DNA of 64,000 nt from Rosistilla ulvae. Lineage in GTDB: Bacteria > Planctomycetota > Planctomycetia > Pirellulales > Pirellulaceae. The notes beneath the pieces were generated by a model. The model was not told where the DNA came from and made no database searches. It saw only the letters and a list, made by a program, of their open reading frames with translations. The stretch lies in the NCBI RefSeq assembly GCF_007741475.1, contig NZ_CP036261.1, positions 868,001 to 932,000 on the forward strand, written 5' to 3'. The position numbers and the translations under genes are program-made. Shown here piece by piece: positions 27,589 through 35,530 of the stretch. Numbering within the stretch: position 1 is the first letter of the stretch; the number at the start of each line of letters is the position of its first letter.

Positions 27589-27762
27589 ACGGTTCTGAAT
27601 CGGTTCTCTCTTTCGCTGGCGGGTTTGCAAGGTAGATCTTCGTTGGACAACGCGGCGGTCTTGTTCGCTCGCACGAGGCGACGTTGCATCAGGCGAGCCA
27701 ATGGCCGCAGCGGGTCCATTCGAAGCCGTCGATGCCTCCGCTCAAAAAGCCCAGCGATACCT

Positions 27763-28509
27763 ATGATCCGCGCACTTGATTTTCACAAAGCCTACGATGA
27801 CACCATCGCGGTGGCAGGTCTCTCCTTTGAAGTCTTGCCCGGCCAAGTCCTTGGACTCGTCGGGCCCAACGGCGCCGGGAAGACGACGACGCTGCGAGCG
27901 TTGAGCGGACTGATACCGGCGACCCGCGGACGATTGGAAGTCGCTGGACTGGATGTCGAACAGCATCCGATCGCGGTCAAGCAGCAGACGGCGTATGTCC
28001 CCGACGATCCACAATTGTTCGACGACCTGACCGTCGGCCAACACATGGACTTCTTCGCATCGGTCTACCGCGTCGCCGATGCCGAAACCAAAACACAAGG
28101 TTTGTTACAGACCTTCGATTTGATCGAGAAGGTCGACCAGCGAGCGAGCGCCCTCAGCCGCGGGATGCGACAAAAACTTGCCGTCTGTTGCGCGTACCTC
28201 TATTCGCCAGCAGCGATTCTGTTGGATGAACCGATGACGGGGTTGGACCCGCCGGGGATTCGCAATCTGTTGGAATCGGTTCGCCAGCGAGCGGCCGATG
28301 GTGCAGCGATCATGATCAGTTCGCATCTGTTGGCGATGATCGAATCGGTCTGCACCGATGTGCTGGTGTTGGAACGGGGCCGCGCCAAGTTCTGTGGATC
28401 GATCGATGCGTTTAAAGCTCGCTTCGAATCGGCCGGAACGCCGGCGTCGTTGGAACAAGCGTTCTTCGCCGCGACGGCTTGCGAGCTGCCGGTGGGAGCA
28501 AGCGGATGA
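27763..28509 (+). CDS. ABC transporter ATP-binding protein
   Basis: 248 residues. Walker A is GPNGAGKTT (K40), the Q-loop region follows in TAYVPDDPQLFDDL, the signature is LSRGMRQKL (a variant of LSGGQ typical of ABC-2 type ATPases), Walker B is AAILLDEPMTGLDP and the switch His is in ISSHLL. It powers the membrane partner encoded immediately downstream, overlapping by four bases (ATGA). The start MIRALDFHKAY fits the family; upstream in-frame sequence is low quality. Together the two make an ABC-2 type export unit; the cargo is not indicated by neighbours. Confidence 0.9.
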   Translation: MIRALDFHKAYDDTIAVAGLSFEVLPGQVLGLVGPNGAGKTTTLRALSGLIPATRGRLEVAGLDVEQHPIAVKQQTAYVPDDPQLFDDLTVGQHMDFFASVYRVADAETKTQGLLQTFDLIEKVDQRASALSRGMRQKLAVCCAYLYSPAAILLDEPMTGLDPPGIRNLLESVRQRAADGAAIMISSHLLAMIESVCTDVLVLERGRAKFCGSIDAFKARFESAGTPASLEQAFFAATACELPVGASG

Positions 28510-30203
28510 ACGCGTTGACCTTAGAAGCTTGCTTCCCGCGCAGTCTGCGACAGTTGCTGCAGATGCGAACGGTTGCCAAATTGAACCGCTTGAAACGCCG
28601 GATCCTTGCGCCCCGGCGAATCCTGTTGACAGTGCTGGCTGTTCTGTTGGGAACGCTGTGGGCCGGGCAGGCGTTGTTGGGAATCTTGATGCGCCCCGCC
28701 GCCGATCCCCAGCGATTGCAGTTATGGATCACCAGTGGCTTGGTCCTGTATGCCTATTGGCATCTGTTGCGCGCGGTTTGGAGCAGCGAGTTGGCCGGGA
28801 TCGTGTGGTCGCGTCCCGAGCGCGAACTGCTCTTGACCGCTCCGCTGTCGCCAACGCAATTGATCGGCTACCGCTTGGCCGGCGGCATCGGACCCTCCGT
28901 CCTCAAAGCGACGCTGCTGACCGTCGTGTTGCTGCCCGATTCCTCGCGGATCGAACTGACATTTCTGGGGCTGTTGATGGCTCTGGGAATCCTGGAACTG
29001 ACGCGGATGATCATCGAGATCGGATGTTCGGGATTGTCCAAGGGAGCGTTGTTCCGGTTTCGCATCGGCGTCACCTCCGTTGCCGTCGCGATCGCTGCGA
29101 CGGTTGGCGTTAGCGTCTGGTCGAACTGGGATCCCGATTTCGGCATGCCAGCGGTCCAGTTGCCCAACCTGATGCTCGGCGGCCTGGTCGACCTCAGCCA
29201 AGGGCCCGTTGCTCGGGCGATCGGTTATCCGCTGCGCTACCTCGCCGACATCGCGATCGCCAGTCGCTGGAACCTGACGGTTCTGGTGGGGATCTCGGTC
29301 GGGCTGTTAGAAATCGCCGGTTTGGCTGCGATTGTCATCTGGCTGCAGCGGACGATGACCGCAGCCCAATTGCGTCAGCATCGCGAGAGTTATGCGGAGA
29401 TCCAGTCGAAGCAACCTGTTGAAGTCCCGCAAGCAGAACAACACATCGAAGCGTTTGTTAGACGCCGGCGTCTGCCAGCGTGCGCGTCGTTGGGCGGGAC
29501 CGGAGCCTTGGCGGCGCGGCATGCCGTCACCATGCGTGGCTATTGGTTAACAGTTTTGGCGACCTTGTTTGTTCCGGCTGCTTTTTCGACGTTCCCGATT
29601 TGGGTGCTTCCCGCCGATCAACCGGTTCTATTGCACGTGGTCGGATCGCTGATCTTTTACACGCTGCTGTTGGGCCCGCCGGCATTGAAGATCGATTTCC
29701 GCCGCGACCTCGACCGGATCCTATCGCTGCGACAGTTGCCGATCTCCGAATTTCGAATCACGATCGGTCAGCTGGCGTTGCCGATCGCCGCTTGTCTGGC
29801 GTTTCAGTTGGTTGTGCTGGCGGTGACCGCGGTCACGCGAACTCCCGAGCCGACCAAGCTGATGCTGTCGATGCTAGTCCTGATCCCGGCGACTGTTTTT
29901 ATCTTCGCCTTGGAGAATGCGATCTTCCTGGCCTTCCCGCAGCGGATTGGTCAGGAGGGGATCGAGGTGCTGATCCGCACGACGCTCGTCTTCACGTTGA
30001 AAGGCGTGCTGTTCGTCTTGGGCGTCGCGGTGCTGTTGGCTTGGACGATGGGGATCCGCCAATTTGTCGGCGAGGACTACCAATCGATCGTCTATCGAGT
30101 CGGAGGGCTGGCGATTTTGTGGGCCAGCGCCGCCGCGTCGGTTTGGATCACCGCGATTGCGCTTCGCCGGTTCGATCTGTCGGTCGACACACCCGCGGCG
30201 TAA
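28506..30203 (+). CDS. ABC-2 type transporter membrane protein
   Basis: 565 residues with about 12 hydrophobic segments in two groups (residues about 40-290 and 345-560) separated by a polar linker (QLRQHRESYAEIQSKQPVE). It starts inside the stop codon of the ATPase gene, so the two are translationally coupled. The block WSRPERELLLTAPLSPTQLIGYRL before a run of membrane helices is typical of large ABC-2 permeases that move polymers, lipids or drugs outwards. The double-length architecture could be a fused dimer of six-helix units. Convergent with a lipoprotein gene 39 bases away. Confidence 0.8.
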   Translation: MNALTLEACFPRSLRQLLQMRTVAKLNRLKRRILAPRRILLTVLAVLLGTLWAGQALLGILMRPAADPQRLQLWITSGLVLYAYWHLLRAVWSSELAGIVWSRPERELLLTAPLSPTQLIGYRLAGGIGPSVLKATLLTVVLLPDSSRIELTFLGLLMALGILELTRMIIEIGCSGLSKGALFRFRIGVTSVAVAIAATVGVSVWSNWDPDFGMPAVQLPNLMLGGLVDLSQGPVARAIGYPLRYLADIAIASRWNLTVLVGISVGLLEIAGLAAIVIWLQRTMTAAQLRQHRESYAEIQSKQPVEVPQAEQHIEAFVRRRRLPACASLGGTGALAARHAVTMRGYWLTVLATLFVPAAFSTFPIWVLPADQPVLLHVVGSLIFYTLLLGPPALKIDFRRDLDRILSLRQLPISEFRITIGQLALPIAACLAFQLVVLAVTAVTRTPEPTKLMLSMLVLIPATVFIFALENAIFLAFPQRIGQEGIEVLIRTTLVFTLKGVLFVLGVAVLLAWTMGIRQFVGEDYQSIVYRVGGLAILWASAAASVWITAIALRRFDLSVDTPAA

Positions 30204-30242
30204 GCCTCGCCGGGCGTCGACGTCTTGCTGCCGCCAGCGTTG

Positions 30243-31751
30243 CTATTTCGCTGGGGCTTCCGCTTTGGCGACGATCTCAAAGTCGAGCGTCGATTGGCCA
30301 AACTTCTTCCCCTTGAGGTCCTCGATCGTCAATTGAATGCGATGCGGACCGGGAGCCAATTGTTTGGGCAGGTACAAGCGATAGGCGATGAAATAATCGC
30401 GGCGGTAGTTGTTGCAGCTCTGTTTGTCGGCCGGCAACACCTGTTCGGCAACCCGCACGCCATCGGCGTTAAACAGGTCGTAGCTGCCTTGGAAATGGGT
30501 CTCGTAGCCGTCGCTGAGTCGTTCGGAGGCGAAGTTGTCGATCTCGCAATAGAGGATCACCTGTTGGCCAGGCTGCAGTTTGTAATCCTTGAAAGGCGTG
30601 ATCCGGCCGTAGCTTTCGACTTCGGTGCAGAAAGCGATGCTGCTGACGTCCAGTGACTCGGTCGCGGCGGCCAGATGACCCGATGCGAGCCGCAGGTTCT
30701 CGAGAGCTTTCTCCCAACGGCGGGTTCGCGAGGGCGATCCATCGGGATCGACCATGCTCCACATCGTCATCATCTGGTAACGCAGATAGTCCTGTTCGGC
30801 AGCGTTCAGCTGGTCGACCTTTTCCATCGCCTGATCCGGCTTGTCGGCCAACAAATACAGCATCCGCAGTTTGGCCAGTTGAGTCAGACCGCCGGGCGTG
30901 TCGAGCGAGATCTCTTGCTCTTCGTAATGTTTGATCAGCGCTTCGAGATGTTCTTTGGGGTTCGTGCTCGCAGCGACGGGAGCCGCGGGAACTTCGGCTT
31001 CCAATTGGATCGTTTTGGTTTCCGGTTCCGCGGATGCGGCGGCGGGCGTTGCCGCAGCGACCTTTTCGACGGGAGCGGTGGAATCCGCTGGCGATTCGGC
31101 CGGCGGTGGCGACGCAAAAGCGACAGACGCTTGCGCTTCCTGATCCGACGCTGTTGCAGTCGCTTGTTGGACAGGAGCGGTCGCAGCGGTCGGTGGGGCG
31201 GAAACCGTACCGACGGCTTGTGCGATCGGCTTGCTTTGCCCCGGTTTCGGGAGACTCATCTCCTTGGCGGGCGTCGGGTTGGCAGAGCTGGCAACGTGTC
31301 CGGGGGGAACTTGCCCGGCTGTAACTTGGCCCGCAGCGCTTTCGGCTTCCGGCTTGGCCGCTTGGTTGCGTTGCATGTTCCGCACTGCGGCGAGTTGTTG
31401 ACGGGCGGCAGCCTGGACTTCCGGCGTCGCATTGCTGAACGCTTCGATCAACTCATCCGATTCGTTGTCGGCAAGCGTCGCGTCAGCGGCGGTCATGCTG
31501 GCGCTGGATGGAGCGGCCGGTTTTCGCTGTTGCGCACTGGCAGCCGTTGTGCCCGAAGGCTGCGACTGTTGATTCGGCGGAGCCTGGAATCGTTGCGCGA
31601 GCGAGGACAGCAGCCCGTCGGAGGGGGCCGTCGCTGGCTGAACCTCCGCCTGCAACGAACGATCAGGGACGGCGGTTCGGCAACCGGTCGAGCTAATCAG
31701 GGTATATAATGTTACCGAACAGAGTGTCATTCGGAGCGTAACGCCGTGCAT
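30243..31751 (-). CDS. Probable lipoprotein of unknown function
   Basis: 502 residues. A short hydrophobic N-terminus ends in ISSTGC, a possible lipid attachment site. Residues about 30-250 are rich in Ala, Pro, Gln and Ser and likely disordered. The C-terminal 250 residues are folded: a helical part (HLEALIKHYEEQEISLDTPGG) and a beta-rich part (LQPGQQVILYCEIDNFASERL, then PHRIQLTIEDLKGKKFGQSTL). This C-terminal arrangement is found in planctomycete envelope proteins without known role. It may start at a Met seven residues downstream. Divergent from the DAHP synthase gene. Confidence 0.6.
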   Translation of the reverse strand: MHGVTLRMTLCSVTLYTLISSTGCRTAVPDRSLQAEVQPATAPSDGLLSSLAQRFQAPPNQQSQPSGTTAASAQQRKPAAPSSASMTAADATLADNESDELIEAFSNATPEVQAAARQQLAAVRNMQRNQAAKPEAESAAGQVTAGQVPPGHVASSANPTPAKEMSLPKPGQSKPIAQAVGTVSAPPTAATAPVQQATATASDQEAQASVAFASPPPAESPADSTAPVEKVAAATPAAASAEPETKTIQLEAEVPAAPVAASTNPKEHLEALIKHYEEQEISLDTPGGLTQLAKLRMLYLLADKPDQAMEKVDQLNAAEQDYLRYQMMTMWSMVDPDGSPSRTRRWEKALENLRLASGHLAAATESLDVSSIAFCTEVESYGRITPFKDYKLQPGQQVILYCEIDNFASERLSDGYETHFQGSYDLFNADGVRVAEQVLPADKQSCNNYRRDYFIAYRLYLPKQLAPGPHRIQLTIEDLKGKKFGQSTLDFEIVAKAEAPAK

Positions 31752-32071
31752 CCTTGCCTCGTGCGTTGATGGATTGGTAGGAGGCCCCGGAGATGGGGCA
31801 TCGGGGGAGCGTATCGAAATCTGGCGGTTTCTTTCAAGATAGATTCAAGATATTTTTCTCCCCGCTAACCAAACCCGCCTGGTTTGTGTCCTTCTGATGA
31901 AAGATAGCTCTTGGTCGACAGCCCGCCATTGACCAAAGGCCCCAATTACACTTAAACCAACACTGCAGGGGAGTTTAGAGTGACGCTCGGCTCCCCCCCC
32001 TCCCCCGGTCTGCCTGCTGTTTGGTGCAGATCGTTTTTTTGGTTGCTTGATAAACGAATGCAAAAATCCCG
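31752..32071. other. Divergent intergenic region, no gene seen
   Basis: 320 bases between the divergent lipoprotein and DAHP synthase genes. It contains a poly-C tract near 31995 and a T7 run near 32035 but no named promoter, leader peptide or terminator could be supported. In particular no Phe/Tyr/Trp-rich leader was found. Confidence 0.5.
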
Positions 32072-33121
32072 ATGACCCAGACGACCGACGACCTCCGAAT
32101 CCGCGACCAAAAATCGCTCCGCTCCCCCGCCGACCTGATCGCAGAAATTCCTGTCAGCGAAACCGCTGCCAACACGGTCTATCAAGCCCGGCAGCAATTT
32201 CATCAGGCGTTGGAGGGGACCGACGATCGGATCGCTGTCGTCGTCGGCCCCTGTTCGATCCACGATCCCGACGCGGCGATCGAATACGCTGCCAAGTTGC
32301 AAAAGGCCCAGCAACGGTTGAGCGACGATCTGTTGGTCATCATGCGGGTCTACTTCGAAAAACCACGGACCACCGTCGGCTGGAAGGGGCTGATCAACGA
32401 CCCTCGTATCGACGGCAGTTTCGAGATCAATCAGGGGCTGCAGACCGCCCGGAAGTTGTTGCTGGACATCAATGAAGTTGGCGTTCCCGCCGGCGTCGAA
32501 TACCTCGATCTGATCAGCCCTCAGTACATCGCCGATCTCGTCGGTTGGGGAGCGATCGGGGCGCGGACGACCGAGAGCCAGGGGCACCGCGAACTCGCCT
32601 CGGGACTCTCCTGCCCTGTCGGTTTCAAAAATGGAACCGCTGGCAGCGTGCAGATCGCCGTCGACGCGATCGGTGCCGCTCGCAACTCGCACCATTTCCT
32701 CTCGGTCGCCAAAGATGGCCGCTCGACAATTTTCCAGACCACCGGCAACGAAGACTGCCACCTGATCTTGCGCGGTGGCAACACGCACACAAATTACGAC
32801 GCCGCCAGCGTCGATGATGCCGCGGCGTTGTTGGAGAAAGCCGGTCTCGATCCACGGATCATGATCGATTGCAGCCACGCCAACTCGCGGAAACGCCACG
32901 AACGCCAAGCTTACGTCTGCCGCGACATCTGCCATCAGGTCAGCGAAGGGGATCGGCGGATCATCGGCGTGATGATTGAGAGCAATCTGGTCGAAGGCAA
33001 ACAGAGCAAGCCGGAACAACGCGGCCAAAGCATCACCGACGCCTGCATCGGCTGGGACGACACCGTTACCCTGCTGGACCGCTTAGCCACCGCAGCCAAA
33101 GAACGTCGCGCCGCGAAATAG
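32072..33121 (+). CDS. aroF/aroG/aroH-like: 3-deoxy-7-phosphoheptulonate (DAHP) synthase, class I
   Basis: 349 residues, the normal length. It condenses phosphoenolpyruvate with erythrose-4-phosphate, the first step of the shikimate pathway to aromatic amino acids, in the cytosol. Motifs seen: VVGPCSIHDP, KPRTTVGWKGL, GARTTESQGHRELASGL, FKNGT, LRGG and IDCSHANSRK, together covering the substrate and metal site. The N-terminal 50 residues match the regulatory arm of the alpha-type enzymes (AroF/G/H), but which effector is sensed cannot be decided. It is a lone gene; the long repeat block starts right after it. Confidence 0.93.
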   Translation: MTQTTDDLRIRDQKSLRSPADLIAEIPVSETAANTVYQARQQFHQALEGTDDRIAVVVGPCSIHDPDAAIEYAAKLQKAQQRLSDDLLVIMRVYFEKPRTTVGWKGLINDPRIDGSFEINQGLQTARKLLLDINEVGVPAGVEYLDLISPQYIADLVGWGAIGARTTESQGHRELASGLSCPVGFKNGTAGSVQIAVDAIGAARNSHHFLSVAKDGRSTIFQTTGNEDCHLILRGGNTHTNYDAASVDDAAALLEKAGLDPRIMIDCSHANSRKRHERQAYVCRDICHQVSEGDRRIIGVMIESNLVEGKQSKPEQRGQSITDACIGWDDTVTLLDRLATAAKERRAAK

Positions 33122-33170
33122 CAGGTTTGCGTTGAGACCCAGGGGCGGATCTTCGCGCCCTGGTGGTCTA

Positions 33171-34186
33171 CAGGCCCAACGGGCCGGCCCCACGCCAGCC
33201 CGGGGCAACGCCCCGGGAAAACAAGGCCAACCAACCCGGTCCGCAGGCCCAACGGGCCGGCTCCACGTCAGCCCGGGGCAACGCCCCGGGAAAACGAGGC
33301 CAACAAAACGATGCAAAGCCCCAACGGGGCGGCCCTACATCCAATCGGCCCAATGTGTCGTAGGGACGACCCGTTGGGGTTTTGCCGGCGATGGGCCGTT
33401 TCCAAACCCAGGGCGTTGCCCTGGGCTGACATAACGATGCCCCCGTTGGGGCGTCGAACCACGGATTTCGGCGAATCCAACGGGCGTATCTCCCACGTTT
33501 CGTCACCGCGCACGTGGCAATCGAATCACGCCACATTTCCACAGGCCCAACTGGGCCGGTCCCACGCCAGCCCGGGGCAACGCCCCGGGAAAACAAGGCC
33601 AAACAACCCGGTCCGCAGGCCCAACGGGCCGGCCCCACGTCAGCCCAGGGCAACGCCCTGGGAAAACGAGGCCAACAAAACGATGCAAAGCCCCAACGGG
33701 GCGGCCCTACATCCAACCGGCACGGCGTGTCGTAGGACCGCCCCGTTGGGGCTTTGCGGGCGATGGGCCGTTTCCAAACCCAGGGCGTTGCCCTGGGCTG
33801 ACATAACGATGCCCCCGTTGGGGCGTCAAACCACCGATTTCGGCTGCATCCAACGGGCGTATTTCCCGCGTTTCGTCACTGCGCACGTGGCAATCGAATC
33901 ACGCCACATTTCCACAGGCCCAACTGGGCCGGTCCCACGTCAGCCCGGGGCAACGCCCCGGGAAAACAAGGCCAACCAACCCGATCCGCAGGCCCAACGG
34001 GCCGGCCCCACGTCAGCCCAGGGCAACGCCCTGGGAGAACGAGTCCAACAAACCCGGTCCACAGGCCCAACGGGCCGGCTCCACGTCAGCCCGGGGCAAC
34101 GCCCCGGGAAAACAAGGCCAACCAACCCGGTCCACAGGCCCAACGGGCCGGTCCCACGTCAGCCCAGGGCAACGCCCCGGGAAAAC
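33171..34186. repeat. Higher-order palindromic repeat array at a convergent junction
   Basis: Fills the junction between the DAHP synthase and sulfotransferase genes. A 73-74-bp unit beginning CAGGCCCAAC occurs eight times, at 33171, 33244, 33542, 33616, 33915, 33989, 34062 and 34135. Pairs of units sit in a larger repeat of 371-373 bp. Each unit holds GGCCC-AAC-GGGCC and an 8-bp stem around AAC: CCCGGGGC-AAC-GCCCCGGG in most copies, CCCAGGGC-AAC-GCCCTGGG in others (paired change); the last copy is mismatched. Inverted copies with a GTT loop lie near 33408 and 33780. Frames translated from it are repeat-derived. Confidence 0.9.
33685..33757. repeat. 26-bp near-perfect inverted repeat nested in the array
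   Basis: Arms 33685-33710 and 33732-33757 match at 25 of 26 positions and themselves contain the smaller palindrome GCCCC-AAC-GGGGC. A more decayed copy of the same element (23 of 26) is at 33313-33385 in the previous large repeat. Confidence 0.85.
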
Positions 34187-34201
34187 TTCCGACGGAGTGA
34201 T

Positions 34202-35362
34202 TTACAGGTATCCATACCGCTCGAAATATTCGCTCCAACGTTCCTTGAGCACCGCCTCTTGCTCCGCCGGCAGGGAGTGTTTGTTGGTGCGGTAGCTGCG
34301 GTGTTGGCTTTCAACCCAGTCCTGCAGCTGTGGCTTCAGCTTGCCGTCGAAATCGCCGAGGTTCAGCTTTTCGTAGACGTGGCCTAATTGAGCGACGGGA
34401 TCGGCGACGAGGTCTTCATATCGGATGTCGATGATCTGATCCTCGGCGACCGCCGACCGCCCGGCGTGGAAGGCGCGATACATCCGCTCGTGACACTCGA
34501 GGACATATTCTTCCAAGTGGTCGTAGTTGGGCCGTTGGAAACATTGTGAGACGTCTAACGATTTCCATAGGCGACACGTCGACGGGAAGATGTTGCGTGG
34601 GTCGCGCGTGATGTGGATGAACTTGGCGTCGGGAAAAGCCTCCGCCAAGACTGCGATCCGCCCGGTGTGGGTGGGGCTTTTCAAAACCAATGGCTTCGGA
34701 GTCTTGTAGGTCAACGCTTTGAGGAACCCACGCAGTCCGTTCACCCACGTACGATGTTCCTCGGGCGAGATGTTTGTCCAATCGAGATAGTTCATGTCGG
34801 GCGGAGCTTGACCGGGGAAAGCCATCCGCCGGTAGGGCGATGGCAGGCCGAGGACCAGCAGCGCGAATTCGTCTTCTTGCGGCAAACGCCAGCCGGCTGA
34901 CATGTTGTCCATCGGGCGTTTGCTCGGCAGCAACCAGCTGCCAAACATGTTGAACTGCCATTCGGTGAACAGGAAATGGTGCGGCGCGAAGCACTGGAAC
35001 GACGTCGGAAATGTCCATTGATCGTCCAGGACCATCAACTCATGCAGCAGCGTGGTGCCGCTGCGCCAATGACCGACGATAAAGACCGGCGGTCCGGCCA
35101 GTTCGGTGTTGTCGATTCGTCGGCCGTGGACCAACCGATGCCCCGCCGCCATCAGGTCGTTGATCGGCGCGATCCCCGAAATGATCGCCGCCATCGCCAG
35201 CCGAGATGGCTGGATTTTGAAGTGCCCGTCGCGGAGCAGTTTCCAGTAGGGAGCGGTTCGCATCCCATGCCAGAACCTGGGAGTGTAGAACGGGTACGGG
35301 TGAAAATCGTCGGGCTTCGGCGACGCGGACGATTTTGCAGCAGCGGGTGCGTGTTCGCTCAA
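34202..35362 (-). CDS. Sulfotransferase family protein
   Basis: 386 residues. The 5'-phosphosulfate loop is IVGHWRSGTTLLHELM (R100, S101, T103, T104) and the 3'-phosphate site is FIHITRDPRNIFPS, so it should use PAPS to sulfate an acceptor hydroxyl. The long insertion between them (PSKRPMDNMSAGWRLPQEDEF, then AFPGQAPPDMNYLDW) matches the Sulfotransfer_3-like planctomycete/proteobacterial branch whose acceptors are unknown; sulfated exopolysaccharide or glycolipid is a reasonable guess. There is no signal peptide. It is divergent from the coiled-coil giant gene and its 3' end abuts the repeat array. Confidence 0.88.
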   Translation of the reverse strand: MSEHAPAAAKSSASPKPDDFHPYPFYTPRFWHGMRTAPYWKLLRDGHFKIQPSRLAMAAIISGIAPINDLMAAGHRLVHGRRIDNTELAGPPVFIVGHWRSGTTLLHELMVLDDQWTFPTSFQCFAPHHFLFTEWQFNMFGSWLLPSKRPMDNMSAGWRLPQEDEFALLVLGLPSPYRRMAFPGQAPPDMNYLDWTNISPEEHRTWVNGLRGFLKALTYKTPKPLVLKSPTHTGRIAVLAEAFPDAKFIHITRDPRNIFPSTCRLWKSLDVSQCFQRPNYDHLEEYVLECHERMYRAFHAGRSAVAEDQIIDIRYEDLVADPVAQLGHVYEKLNLGDFDGKLKPQLQDWVESQHRSYRTNKHSLPAEQEAVLKERWSEYFERYGYL

Positions 35363-35530
35363 AATGGTTGAATGCGGGTTGCAGGGGGAGACGGCGGGCC
35401 AAAATCTGATCGTAGTTGTCGCCCAGCGGATTTGCTAGGCGAGCTTGGTTTTCACTTCCCCCGGGGATCGGGCTCCGGGCGACTTGCAGTATACTGAAAA
35501 CGTGAACTCCCAACCCTCGAGGCCCGTTGG

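Noticed and set aside
33311-34387. 358-codon open frame on the plus strand across the repeat array
   Set aside because: It is the translation of the 73-bp and 371-bp repeats (repeating PNGPAPRQP/RATPWEN-like peptides), has no ribosome site and runs antisense into the sulfotransferase gene.
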